From NCBI GenBank assembly GCA_937881575.1, contig CALGEI010000079.1, positions 1-61,548 on the forward strand: a stretch of DNA of 61,548 nucleotides, in the 5' to 3' direction. This DNA is from an uncultured Flavobacteriales bacterium. GTDB lineage: Bacteria > Bacteroidota > Bacteroidia > Flavobacteriales_D > Sanyastnellaceae. The notes below the pieces were generated by a model. The model had not been told where the DNA came from. It searched no databases and saw only the letters and a program-made list of their open reading frames with translations. The position numbers and the translations under genes were made by a program. This document shows positions 27,873 to 36,441 of this stretch, in pieces. Every line of letters begins with the position of its first letter. Positions within the stretch are counted from its first letter, which is position 1.

Positions 27873-28853
27873 ATGAATTCGACTGACATCCTCCCTTGGC
27901 CAAACCCCAACACTGAGCGTATCTCGTGGTCTGTTGCTGAGCAAGCCGGGGTCGATTTGTGGGTCCGTCGTTTGGACCAGATCCCGGGACCTTCTCCAGG
28001 AAATAAGGCTTACAAACTGCATTGGCATCTCGAAAAAGCCGCGCGAACCTTTTCCAAATCATTGCTCACTTTTGGGGGTCCGTGGTCCAATCATCTCCAC
28101 GCTGTCGCCGCAGCAGGACATGCACGTGGAATCCGAACGATTGGTGTGGTGCGTGGAGAGCGGCCTCAAAACGAAGACCAACTCACAGATACTTTGCGCG
28201 ATTGTGAAGCGTGGGGTATGACCCTTTTATTCGTGAGTCGTGCGGAGTACAGCGAAAAGCACACTGATTTCTTCAAAGCTTGGCTTCGGGATGAATTCAA
28301 TAATCCGTGGATTGTCCCGGAAGGAGGAGCGGACGCTTTGGGAGTCATGGGATCTCAGAAAATCATCGAGCCGCGAGACATTGAAAGCCCTTGGGATGCC
28401 ATTCTCGTATCGGCTGGAACGGGTGCAACGGCCGCTGGACTGGCCATTGCAATGAAGGGAGCGTCTCCATTGGTTGTCTGCAGTGCGCTCAAAGGATGGA
28501 GGCCACTTGAGGCAATAGAGACCCTGATTGCATCCACTTTGAATGACGAAGTCTGGGCTCACGAACTTATGGACAACATCCATGCTTGGGAGGACGCGCA
28601 CGAAGGCGGATTCGCAAAACGAACACCTGAATTGATGGCCTGTTTAACATCTTGGGAAGATGAAACGGGCCTGCAATTGGATGCGTTGTACACGGGTAAA
28701 TTGGTGTTGGCTTTAAGTAGAATTTTGATTTCAAACAGTCCCAGCCGGCCGCGATTCCTCGCTTCAGGCTCTCGCATTTTACTCATGCATACAGGTGGTT
28801 TGCAAGGAAATCGGTCGTGGCGAACGAAATACAAGCGTTCAGGCGCACCGTGA
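27873..28853 (+). CDS. PLP-dependent 1-aminocyclopropane-1-carboxylate deaminase/D-cysteine desulfhydrase-like protein
   Basis: 326-aa fold-type II PLP enzyme. The start is ATG 27873 (MNSTDILPWPNPNTERISWS). The PLP lysine lies in IPGPSPGNKAYKLHWHLEK, and the substrate/PLP loop is LLTFGGPWSNHLHAVAAAGH. A glycine-rich phosphate loop occurs in AILVSAGTGATAAGLAIAM and the C-terminal part ends near ILLMHTGGLQGNRSW. The family includes ACC deaminase and D-cysteine desulfhydrase, but many members of this Bacteroidota subgroup have no assigned substrate. It is divergent from the DUF5522-hutU pair, with only 18 nt between start codons. Confidence 0.85.
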   Translation: MNSTDILPWPNPNTERISWSVAEQAGVDLWVRRLDQIPGPSPGNKAYKLHWHLEKAARTFSKSLLTFGGPWSNHLHAVAAAGHARGIRTIGVVRGERPQNEDQLTDTLRDCEAWGMTLLFVSRAEYSEKHTDFFKAWLRDEFNNPWIVPEGGADALGVMGSQKIIEPRDIESPWDAILVSAGTGATAAGLAIAMKGASPLVVCSALKGWRPLEAIETLIASTLNDEVWAHELMDNIHAWEDAHEGGFAKRTPELMACLTSWEDETGLQLDALYTGKLVLALSRILISNSPSRPRFLASGSRILLMHTGGLQGNRSWRTKYKRSGAP

Positions 28854-28865
28854 TGTTCCGCGCAC

Positions 28866-28873
28866 TAAATTTG
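28866..28873 (+). promoter_or_regulatory. Putative -7 element of the amidophosphoribosyltransferase gene
   Basis: TAAATTTG matches the Bacteroidota -7 consensus, 13 nt after the preceding stop and 38 nt before ATG 28912. It supports ATG 28912 as the start and rejects the longer frame that overlaps the PLP enzyme gene. Confidence 0.5.
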
Positions 28874-28911
28874 ACACTTCTCATCCATCAAGACCTCTTT
28901 TTTCGCATTCC

Positions 28912-30807
28912 ATGAGTGATTTCCTTCAGCACGAATGTGGCATCGCAATGATGCGGCTTAAGAAGCCTTTGCAGCATTACATTGACAAGTATGGCACCGC
29001 ATTTTACGGTCTCAATAAGATGTACCTGCTTATGGAAAAGCAGCACAACCGAGGTCAGGATGGTGCTGGCTTAGCAAACATCAAATTGGATGTTCCCGCG
29101 GGAAGCCGCTATATCTCGCGGGTCCGTTCCGTAGACTCCCGACCGATCCATGATGTGTTTTCGCGCATCATGCCTCGATTTGAGGGCTTGACCACCGAAC
29201 AACTCCAAGACGCTGACTTCCTACAACGTGAATTTGCCTTCACCGGGGAATTGTTTTTAGCGCATCTGCGTTACGGCACCTATGGAAAAAATGAAGTGGA
29301 GAACTGCCACCCTTTTCTCCGTCAAAACAACTGGAGAACGCGAAACTTGGTGGTCGCCGGCAACTTCAACATGACCAATACGGACGAGCTTTTCCAGAAG
29401 CTGGTCGCGTTGGGACAGCACCCGAAGGAGGAAGCCGATACCGTCACCATCTTGGAGCGAATTGGTCACTTCCTCGATGAAGAAAACCAACAGCTTTTTG
29501 ACAAGCTGAAGAAGGACGGTATTGACGATCACCGTGAAATCAGCGTACGCATTGGCGAGTCGCTTGATGTTCAGAAAATACTTACACATGCGGCCAATTC
29601 ATTGGATGGCGGGTATGTCATGTGCGGTCTCATTGGACATGGCGATGCCTTTGTCATGCGTGACCCCAATGGAATTCGACCTGCGTTCTGGTTTGAAGAT
29701 GATGAGATTGTCGTGGTGGCCAGTGAGCGACCGGTCATCCAAACAGCTTTCAACTTGACAGCAGATCAGATCAAAGAAGTGGCTCCTGGACATGCTTTGA
29801 TTATTAAGCGTGACGGTTCTGTTTCCATGCCTCAGGTAAAACAACCCGGCGAGCAGAAATCATGCAGTTTTGAGCGAATTTATTTCAGCCGAGGAAACGA
29901 CGCGTCCATCTACCAAGAGCGCAAAGCCCTTGGGAAATATTTGGTGCCTAAAATTCTCGAGGCTGTGGAGCACGACTTGGAACACACGGTCACCAGTTTT
30001 ATTCCAAACACCGCTGAAGTTTGCTTTTATGGTCTCATCCAGGGGATGGAGGATTATCTCAATCAAGCCAAAATTGCTCGAATTATTGGATTGGGGTCCA
30101 ATCCAAATCCGGGAGAAATCCAAGAGATTCTCAGCGAGCGCATGCGCGTTGAAAAAGTTGCCATCAAGGATGCGAAGTTGCGCACGTTCATCACAGAAGA
30201 AGCCAATCGGGACGACCTGGTAGCGCACGTTTATGACATCGCTTATGGCACGGTTGAAGCTGGCGTTGACAACCTCGTCGTCATCGATGACAGCATCGTA
30301 CGCGGTACGACCTTGAAAAAGTCCATCCTTCGCATCTTAGACCGATTGGGTCCAAAGCGCATCGTCGTCGCCTCCAGCGCTCCGCAAATTCGATACCCTG
30401 ATTGTTATGGCATTGACATGGCGCGAATGGGTGATTTCATTGCCTTCCAAGCCGCGGTCAGCCTGATTAAAAAACGCGGTTTAGAGCACATTCTTGACGA
30501 AACATACGCCGCGTGCAAAGCACAGATTGAATTGTCGAAAGAAGAAAACGTCAACCAGGTGAAGGCTGTTTATGAACCGTTCACAGCGGAAGAGATCAGT
30601 GATGAAATCTCATTGTTGCTGACTCCTGAGGGCATGAATGCTGAAGTCAAGATCGTCTACCAGAGCATTGAGGGGCTGCACGCCTCCTGCCCAGATCATA
30701 AAGGCGATTGGTACTTTACAGGCGATTTCCCGACACCGGGTGGGCACAAAGTCGTGAACCGTTCGTTTGTCTATTACATGGAAGGCCGAACGGAACGGGC
30801 CTACTAA
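28912..30807 (+). CDS. Amidophosphoribosyltransferase (PurF-like, long Bacteroidota form)
   Basis: Glutamine PRPP amidotransferase homolog, first step of purine synthesis, 631 aa against about 500 for classical PurF. It starts MSDFLQHECGIAMMRL. The Ntn-hydrolase nucleophile would be Cys8 (in HECGIA) after removal of a seven-residue propeptide. The glutaminase domain shows NRGQDGAGLANIK, LAHLRYGTYGKNEVENCHPF and NSLDGGYVMCGLIG. The phosphoribosyltransferase domain has the PRPP loop LVVIDDSIVRGTTLK and RYPDCYGIDMARMG. The C-terminal part (about 540-631) is extra. Bacteroidota often carry this form beside a standard PurF; whether this is the only copy cannot be judged here. Confidence 0.9.
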   Translation: MSDFLQHECGIAMMRLKKPLQHYIDKYGTAFYGLNKMYLLMEKQHNRGQDGAGLANIKLDVPAGSRYISRVRSVDSRPIHDVFSRIMPRFEGLTTEQLQDADFLQREFAFTGELFLAHLRYGTYGKNEVENCHPFLRQNNWRTRNLVVAGNFNMTNTDELFQKLVALGQHPKEEADTVTILERIGHFLDEENQQLFDKLKKDGIDDHREISVRIGESLDVQKILTHAANSLDGGYVMCGLIGHGDAFVMRDPNGIRPAFWFEDDEIVVVASERPVIQTAFNLTADQIKEVAPGHALIIKRDGSVSMPQVKQPGEQKSCSFERIYFSRGNDASIYQERKALGKYLVPKILEAVEHDLEHTVTSFIPNTAEVCFYGLIQGMEDYLNQAKIARIIGLGSNPNPGEIQEILSERMRVEKVAIKDAKLRTFITEEANRDDLVAHVYDIAYGTVEAGVDNLVVIDDSIVRGTTLKKSILRILDRLGPKRIVVASSAPQIRYPDCYGIDMARMGDFIAFQAAVSLIKKRGLEHILDETYAACKAQIELSKEENVNQVKAVYEPFTAEEISDEISLLLTPEGMNAEVKIVYQSIEGLHASCPDHKGDWYFTGDFPTPGGHKVVNRSFVYYMEGRTERAY

Positions 30808-30808
30808 C

Positions 30809-31795
30809 TCAATGTGTGATCACGAGGCGTTGCGCTTCTTTGGATTCGCTTGACCGAACGACATAGACGCCATCAGGCAATCCACTAACATCCAAGATCA
30901 AGGCTTGTTGGCCCATGGTAAATCGACTTCGTAAGGCAATTGTGCCCTCCATCGCCACGACTTCGATGATTTCTCGACTAACATCATAGGGCCGAACCAA
31001 CGTTACCTTGTCTGAAGCCGGATTCGGCATCATCGCCCAGCTCGCCAATGGTTCCGCATCCTCCACACCCAGGACATAACTGTCGATCCAAATCGTGTAT
31101 TCTGAAGAGTTGGATACAGGCGTTCCACCTACAGGAACATCATACGTGGAAACCTGTAGGGAACCCATCAGCGCAAAACTGTAGTCACTCGATAGATAAA
31201 AGTCCGAGACAGCAGTGATCTCGTAGGTTCCTAAGAACGTGGAATCCAAGAGAATCTCTGTGCTTTGAACATGATAAACATCCTCATGGACCTGCCCTCC
31301 AGGAAGGGTCAGCGTTCCCGAAGACACGCACTCCGTCTCAACCGACCCCGTTCGATAGACTGTGATGCCCCCTGCACCATACTCACAGGCATACGTGTCT
31401 TCCCACACTTCACCTGGTGCAAAAGGATAAGGAAAGGATACAGCAGGGTCGGAATAAATCACCACCAACGCTCCAGCCGTGCCGCCATGGTAAGTGAATC
31501 CCTCGTCGAAAGAATAATAGAGCTGCTGGGAACCATCATCAAATTCATGGGTCGCGTTGGGAAAAGATTTGCCCAAAGAAGAGCTCGGCCCATCCTCGAT
31601 AGCGTACGAAATCGTTTGCATCGGAACCAGTGCACTGAAATCCCAAACCTGGTCTGAACTCCCTGAATCCTCTATACTCATGTACATCCCAACCTTCTGA
31701 ACAAACGATTCTCCGGCTTCCACGGGGGGCGATATGAGTTGAGCATTTAGAACGACTGGGGCCAAGACTAACAGGGGAGCAATGAGGCGCAACAT
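30809..31795 (-). CDS. Secreted protein with type A T9SS sorting tail
   Basis: 328-aa exported protein. The signal peptide is LRLIAPLLVLAPVVLNAQ. The mature region (about 20-245) is beta-rich with no domain I recognise; it has patterns such as DQVWDFSALVPMQTISYAI often seen in Bacteroidota secreted proteins that use a T9SS tail. The last about 75 residues are a Por-secretion-type sorting domain: WAMMPNPASDKVTLVRPYD, then LILDVSGLPDGVYVVRSSES and EAQRLVITH. The protein is thus predicted to cross the outer membrane by T9SS. It stands alone, convergent with the preceding gene (one nt apart), with a TATATTTG -7 element about 25 nt upstream. Confidence 0.82.
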   Translation of the reverse strand: MLRLIAPLLVLAPVVLNAQLISPPVEAGESFVQKVGMYMSIEDSGSSDQVWDFSALVPMQTISYAIEDGPSSSLGKSFPNATHEFDDGSQQLYYSFDEGFTYHGGTAGALVVIYSDPAVSFPYPFAPGEVWEDTYACEYGAGGITVYRTGSVETECVSSGTLTLPGGQVHEDVYHVQSTEILLDSTFLGTYEITAVSDFYLSSDYSFALMGSLQVSTYDVPVGGTPVSNSSEYTIWIDSYVLGVEDAEPLASWAMMPNPASDKVTLVRPYDVSREIIEVVAMEGTIALRSRFTMGQQALILDVSGLPDGVYVVRSSESKEAQRLVITH

Positions 31796-31819
31796 GAATT
31801 CTAAGGGTTGGTTTCAAGC

Positions 31820-31827
31820 CAAATATA
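31820..31827 (-). promoter_or_regulatory. Putative -7 element of the T9SS cargo gene
   Basis: TATATTTG on the minus strand matches TAnnTTTG, 24 nt before ATG 31795. The predicted leader is about 20 nt. Confidence 0.45.
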
Positions 31828-31880
31828 CTTCTATCCAGCAGGTCTTTTAGAACCGGACAACTTTGAAAAAGTCTCGAAAC

Positions 31881-31905
31881 AAAAACGCCTCCACTAGGGA
31901 GGCGT
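31881..31905 (-). terminator. Rho-independent terminator after tRNA-Leu
   Basis: On the minus strand ACGCCTCC and GGAGGCGT form a perfect 8-bp stem around a five-nt loop, followed by TTTTGTTT. It starts 14 nt past the tRNA 3' end. Confidence 0.8.
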
Positions 31906-31918
31906 CTCTTTGTCTATG

Positions 31919-32000
31919 TACCCGGAGTGGGAATCGAACCCACACTCCTTTCGGAACACGAGTTTGAGTCGTGCGCGTCTACCAGTTCCGCCATCCGGGC
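31919..32000 (-). tRNA. tRNA-Leu (anticodon CAA)
   Basis: An 82-nt class II tRNA on the minus strand. The acceptor stem pairs GCCCGGA with TCCGGGT (first pair G-U, as in E. coli tRNA-Leu UAA), discriminator A. The anticodon arm is CACGA-CTCAAAC-TCGTG with anticodon CAA, reading UUG. The variable arm is long, and the T arm has GTGGGTTCGATTCCCAC. CCA is not encoded. A -7 element TATTTTTG lies 9 nt upstream and a terminator follows. Confidence 0.95.
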
Positions 32001-32009
32001 AAGGGTCGA

Positions 32010-32017
32010 CAAAAATA
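32010..32017 (-). promoter_or_regulatory. Putative promoter of tRNA-Leu
   Basis: TATTTTTG fits TAnnTTTG and ends nine nt before the mature tRNA 5' end; a TTG lies 22 nt upstream of it, within the usual -33 spacing. Confidence 0.5.
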
Positions 32018-32094
32018 GTAAAGGATTCGTAGCAATCTGCAATTATCTGCACGTTCTTCGCGCGGCGAAACGTTTACCCCTTCGCAAGACACCC

Positions 32095-33858
32095 ATGAAC
32101 GGCATCCGAAACATTGCGATCATCGCACACGTTGACCACGGAAAAACTACGCTTGTAGACAACATCATTCATCAGTGTCAAGCAGTTGATCCTCGGAAAG
32201 AAACCGGTCAACTCATACTCGATAACAACGATCTCGAACGTGAACGCGGCATAACGATTCTCTCAAAAAATGTTTCTGCAAATTGGAAAGGGGTCAAAAT
32301 TAACATCCTTGACACCCCTGGTCACGCTGATTTTGGAGGTGAAGTAGAGCGTGTTTTAAAAATGGCCGATGCCGTTTTGTTGGTTGTTGATGCTTTCGAA
32401 GGGCCCATGCCACAAACTAGATTCGTGCTCGGAAAAGCCATCGAGTTGGGGCTGAAGCCGATTGTAGTGGTAAACAAAGTCGACAAGGAGAATTGTACAC
32501 CCGACATTGCACAAGAGCAGGTTTTTGACTTGATGTTCACCTTGGACGCCACCGAAGAGCAGTTGGACTTCCCTACGGTCTATGGTTCGGCCAAAATGGG
32601 ATGGATGGGTCCCGATTGGCAAAAACCTACCACCGATATAACGCATTTGCTGGATGTCATCCTCGAGCACGTGCCTGAGGCGCCATACCGCGAAGGAACT
32701 CCGTTGCTTCAAATCACGTCCCTCGATTACTCCAAGTACACCGGTCGTATTGCAATTGGGCGTTTGTTCCGCGGCGACCTTCATGCGAACCAGGATTATG
32801 CGTTGTGCACTAAAAACGGAAATCGCAAGGCAAGGGCCAAGGAATTGTTTGTTTTTGAGGGTTTGGGCAAAGAAAAGGTGGACCACGTGCGAAGCGGAGA
32901 TCTCTGTGCAATCACAGGAATGGATGGCTTCGAAATCGGCGACACCATCAGCGACCTCGAAAATCCTGAGGTCATGGAGCGCATCGCAGTTGATGAGCCA
33001 ACCATGTCGTTGCTCTTCACGATCAATACATCCCCTTTCCTTGGACGTGACGGAAATTTGTTGACCAGCCGGCACATCCGCGAACGACTGGACGCAGAAT
33101 TGCAGAAGAACCTAGCGCTTCGCGTCGAGCCGACGGACAGCGAAGACAAGTGGACCGTTTACGGACGTGGTATTCTGCATTTGTCTGTGCTGATCGAGAC
33201 CATGCGTCGTGAAGGATACGAAATGCAAATTGGAAAGCCTCAAGTGCTGTTCAAAGAGATTGACGGCGTCAAACACGAGCCGTTTGAGCATCTTGTCATC
33301 GATGTACCCGGCGAAGTCGCCAGCAAGGCAACGGAGCTGGTAATGAAACGCAAGGGAATGCTCCAAGTCATGGAGGCCAAAGGCGAGTTGCAGCACATGG
33401 AATACCGAATTCCCTCCCGTGGGCTCATCGGTTTACGGAACCAAGTCTTGACCGCTACATCTGGAGAAGCTGTAATGACTCACCGCTTTGATGGCTATGA
33501 GCCGTTTGCTGGAGAATTGACTTCGCGCTCCCTCGGCTCCTTGGTCAGCAAAGAAGCGGGTCAATCCCGTGCCTTTGAAATTGACCGTCTGCAGGACCGC
33601 GGAACGTTCTTCATCGATTCAGGACAGGACATCTACGCAGGCCAAGTCATCGGCGAAAGTTCACGCGACAACGACATGGAATTGAACCTCGTTCGTGGAA
33701 AGCAGCTCAACAACATGCGATCGTCAGGTACCGACAAAAGCCTCAACATTGCTCCACCCCGAAAACTTTCTTTGGAAGAATACATGGAATGGATTGGCGA
33801 TGATGAGTACCTTGAGGTCACTCCGAAGGCGCTTAGGGTAAGGAAGGTGACAGGGTAA
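32095..33858 (+). CDS. typA: Ribosome-associated translational GTPase TypA/BipA
   Basis: GTPase of the EF-G family involved in ribosome assembly and stress or low-temperature growth. The start is ATG 32095 ([20 protein letters not shown]); the longer frame runs back through the tRNA. G1 is [10 protein letters not shown]2 region [13 protein letters not shown]3 [13 protein letters not shown]4 [10 protein letters not shown] and G5 GSAKMGW. Domain III and the BipA-specific C-terminus follow, with [20 protein letters not shown] and [20 protein letters not shown]. 587 aa, slightly short but complete. No recognised promoter; it is divergent from tRNA-Leu. Confidence 0.96.
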   Translation: MNGIRNIAIIAHVDHGKTTLVDNIIHQCQAVDPRKETGQLILDNNDLERERGITILSKNVSANWKGVKINILDTPGHADFGGEVERVLKMADAVLLVVDAFEGPMPQTRFVLGKAIELGLKPIVVVNKVDKENCTPDIAQEQVFDLMFTLDATEEQLDFPTVYGSAKMGWMGPDWQKPTTDITHLLDVILEHVPEAPYREGTPLLQITSLDYSKYTGRIAIGRLFRGDLHANQDYALCTKNGNRKARAKELFVFEGLGKEKVDHVRSGDLCAITGMDGFEIGDTISDLENPEVMERIAVDEPTMSLLFTINTSPFLGRDGNLLTSRHIRERLDAELQKNLALRVEPTDSEDKWTVYGRGILHLSVLIETMRREGYEMQIGKPQVLFKEIDGVKHEPFEHLVIDVPGEVASKATELVMKRKGMLQVMEAKGELQHMEYRIPSRGLIGLRNQVLTATSGEAVMTHRFDGYEPFAGELTSRSLGSLVSKEAGQSRAFEIDRLQDRGTFFIDSGQDIYAGQVIGESSRDNDMELNLVRGKQLNNMRSSGTDKSLNIAPPRKLSLEEYMEWIGDDEYLEVTPKALRVRKVTG

Positions 33859-33930
33859 AAGGTGTTTTACAACTCGTAACGGGTCAATAACCACCAAAGG
33901 TTTGTTCTTTACAATGTATTGAAAACAACG

Positions 33931-34677
33931 ATGTTCAAACTTCTTAGGTCTCTGCTAATCAATTGGGAGTTACACCTCCAACTAATAAATGACACTGAAG
34001 ATTGTTCTAATCTGCGCCAAAAAGAAAAAAGAAAATCACATTCAAGGACTGAGATTATCAATTTTATAGCCTCGCAAAGAAAATCCTTAAACTATCTCGA
34101 AATTGGCGTAAGGAGCCCTGAGGACAATTTCAACCAAATACAGGTAGGCTCTAAAACATCCGTTGACCCCGGGCATGAGTATGTCCCAAACCCGGTAACA
34201 CATCAAATGACCAGCGATGAGTTTTTCAATTTCTGGAAAGAAACCAAAATGCATGTGTTTGATCTCATCTTTATTGATGGGCTCCATTTAGCGGAACAAG
34301 TGGCGAGGGATATTGAGTCCGCTCTTGCAATGTCCTCGTCAGATGGTGTTATATGCCTTCACGACTGTAATCCGCCAAATGAGTATTTCGCGAGAGAGAA
34401 ATACCGCGCCAATAATCCCGCAAAAGGGTCTTGGAATGGCACAACCTACAAGGCAGTGTGGAAATATGCGTTTGAGGGAGAGTTTCAATTGAAAATAGTT
34501 GACTGTGATTGGGGGGTTGGTGTAATCGATAAGTCAAAGCCAAAATCTCCCGAACAAAACCAAAACCCCTATTTCGAATGGGATAGGTTTCAGAAAATAC
34601 GAACTGACGCTGGGTTTTTGGTGAGTTTCTCTGAATTTCAAGAGTGGATTCAATTGAAACATAAAGTTGAGAGATGA
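33931..34677 (+). CDS. Class I SAM-dependent methyltransferase-like protein
   Basis: 248 aa from ATG 33931 (MFKLLRSLLINWELHL); a TTG at 33919 would add four residues. The motif I region is LNYLEIGVRSPEDNF, followed by an acidic strand end SVDPGHEY, and FDLIFIDGLHLAEQVARDIE followed by GVICLHDCNPPNEYF. These match the Methyltransf_24 group, often found among surface polysaccharide genes. The base composition is visibly richer in A and T than the neighbouring typA, and the codon choice is less biased, suggesting later acquisition. The glycosyltransferase gene follows by about 66 nt. The acceptor is unknown. Confidence 0.72.
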   Translation: MFKLLRSLLINWELHLQLINDTEDCSNLRQKEKRKSHSRTEIINFIASQRKSLNYLEIGVRSPEDNFNQIQVGSKTSVDPGHEYVPNPVTHQMTSDEFFNFWKETKMHVFDLIFIDGLHLAEQVARDIESALAMSSSDGVICLHDCNPPNEYFAREKYRANNPAKGSWNGTTYKAVWKYAFEGEFQLKIVDCDWGVGVIDKSKPKSPEQNQNPYFEWDRFQKIRTDAGFLVSFSEFQEWIQLKHKVER

Positions 34678-34743
34678 GTTCTGCCCAAATGGGGGAAAGT
34701 GTCAATACAAGCCAGAACACATCTCCCCAATGTCAAAGCTTCG

Positions 34744-35640
34744 ATGAAAAAAACACTTATCATTATAATCACTTACAATGGAATGCGGTGGCTTCCAGAT
34801 GTCCTCGCTGAGATTGGTAAGAGCCCTCACTATGATGTTTGGGTAAGAGATAATGGTTCTACGGATAAAACACGTGAGTTTCTAACACATCATGCTTCTG
34901 TTTCTTTTACAAAATTCGGAAGCAATATTGGGTTCGGTCGTGCCAATAACGAGGGTTTAAGTTTTGCGCTAGAACACGATTACGATTCCGTGTTTCTTCT
35001 CAATCAAGATTGTCGAATTCATTCAGATGTGTTTTCTTCTCTCAGGTATTTCGGATTGGCCAATCAGGAAAATGTTACTTGTCCAGTTCAATTGAATTGG
35101 GATGGCCTTGGCGTCAATTTCAATTTTGGTGCCCGATATGCCCCAGGTTGGGCTTCACACAAGGAATCCTTTGAAGTTTATTTTGTAAATGCTGCCGCTT
35201 GGTTCATTCCTATCGGCATAATTGAAAAAGTCGGTGGATTCAATCCGGTCTTCTTCATGTATGGAGAAGACCGTGATTGGGGTCGGCGACTATTAGCGAT
35301 TGGAGGACGATTCACTGTGCTTCCTAGCCTTTTCTGCTACCACAAAAGCTCCGTTCAAAACCAACGACAGAACAAAATTCAAACAAATCAGAAAATTATC
35401 TTCTCCCAAGAAGTGACAGAATTCTTCTTCTCCCACAAAAACTTCCATGAATGGAGGAACGGGTGGTTTAAGCGCGCTTTGAAAAGATCGTTTCGTCGGA
35501 AACAGTTGTTCAATACGTTCACACTCATAAACCCGATTGCAGAAGTCCTGGTCTACCGCCTTTTCCAGATAAGCCATCCAACTTGGAGGGAAGTGAGAAA
35601 ACAGTCCACATTCTCAAGGCCATTTCTTCTTGACAACTGA
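34744..35640 (+). CDS. Glycosyltransferase family 2 (rhamnosyltransferase-like)
   Basis: 298-aa GT-A-fold transferase. The start ATG 34744 gives MKKTLIIIITYNGMRWLPDV. The nucleotide-sugar motif is VWVRDNGSTDKTREFL, the region FGSNIGFGRANNEGLSFALE follows, and the metal-binding DxD-like segment is VFLLNQDCRIHSD. FFMYGEDRDWGRRLLAIGGR is the characteristic acceptor/catalytic motif of dTDP-rhamnose-type WbbL relatives. The donor is not proven. The gene belongs to the A+T-rich patch, and its stop is three nt from the stop of the convergent glycosyltransferase gene. Confidence 0.88.
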   Translation: MKKTLIIIITYNGMRWLPDVLAEIGKSPHYDVWVRDNGSTDKTREFLTHHASVSFTKFGSNIGFGRANNEGLSFALEHDYDSVFLLNQDCRIHSDVFSSLRYFGLANQENVTCPVQLNWDGLGVNFNFGARYAPGWASHKESFEVYFVNAAAWFIPIGIIEKVGGFNPVFFMYGEDRDWGRRLLAIGGRFTVLPSLFCYHKSSVQNQRQNKIQTNQKIIFSQEVTEFFFSHKNFHEWRNGWFKRALKRSFRRKQLFNTFTLINPIAEVLVYRLFQISHPTWREVRKQSTFSRPFLLDN

Positions 35641-35643
35641 AAT

Positions 35644-36441
35644 TTACCCCAGCAAGTCCAGTTCGCGATTGACTAGCCACTTCTTGCGCTTGACCAAGCT
35701 CGTCTGAGATGCGTTTCCACCGTGAATGCGACAGCATTGTGCAGGGTGTATACCTCTGAAAAAAGTAACCGCTGGTTCTGCATATTCGGCCCGCAACAAC
35801 ATCTCGGTATCACCCGCAACTCGAACATCCATAAATCCGCCCAATCGATCCCAAACGTCTTTTGACCACAGCGACTGTGCATGCGAAAGCACCCGGCGCT
35901 TCATTGACTTCAGCCGATCATCCCATCGCTCCAAAATAACACGAACGACCCCTTGATCACCACCAATACACTCAAGAGTATGCTGCAACCAGTCCTCATA
36001 AGCCACATCGTCCGGGTCAATGAAGGTTACATGGGTCCATGGAATTTCTCTCTCGTTCGCCTTTGATATTGCCTCATTTCTGCACGCATAAGCCCCTTGA
36101 TTTTCTGCTGCTTCAAAACTGATGATATTGTCCCCAAGATGAAGCGTCGACAACGACTTCTTCAACGGATGTTTTGGAGAACAGTCATCGCCTATAATGA
36201 GAGTCCAGTTTGAAAACGTCTGCGCTTGAATGGATTGAATCATTTCTATCACCCACTCAGGATGCTCGTAGTAAGCGCAAACAACAAGAACATGTGTGTC
36301 CTTAGGAACTGGTTTTGGAATAAATGACTTTTTACGTTTTTTCCTGTCTTGTTCCAATTTTGCCCATTGCAGCATGGGAATTACCCCCACTAAACGCAAA
36401 GCAATTACAATTCTGATTCGAATCTCTTGCATTATCCCCAT
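35644..36441 (-). CDS. Glycosyltransferase family 2
   Basis: 265 aa. It starts at ATG 36441, overlapping the histidine kinase stop (TGATG); a GTG at 36444 is an alternative. The GT2 fold shows VLVVCAYYEHPEWVIEMIQS, TLIIGDDCSPKHPLKKSL, FEAAENQGAYACRNEAIS and the DxD-type WTHVTFIDPDDVAYEDW. The acceptor region contains WDRLGGFMDVRVAGDTEMLL. A short hydrophobic N-terminal stretch (IRIVIALRLVGVIPML) may dock it on the membrane. The sugar and acceptor are unknown. Tight coupling to a histidine kinase gene is unusual. Confidence 0.82.
   Translation of the reverse strand: MGIMQEIRIRIVIALRLVGVIPMLQWAKLEQDRKKRKKSFIPKPVPKDTHVLVVCAYYEHPEWVIEMIQSIQAQTFSNWTLIIGDDCSPKHPLKKSLSTLHLGDNIISFEAAENQGAYACRNEAISKANEREIPWTHVTFIDPDDVAYEDWLQHTLECIGGDQGVVRVILERWDDRLKSMKRRVLSHAQSLWSKDVWDRLGGFMDVRVAGDTEMLLRAEYAEPAVTFFRGIHPAQCCRIHGGNASQTSLVKRKKWLVNRELDLLG

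Noticed and set aside
31927-32094. N-terminal extension of typA
   Set aside because: The frame reads backwards through tRNA-Leu; ATG 32095 gives the canonical TypA start.
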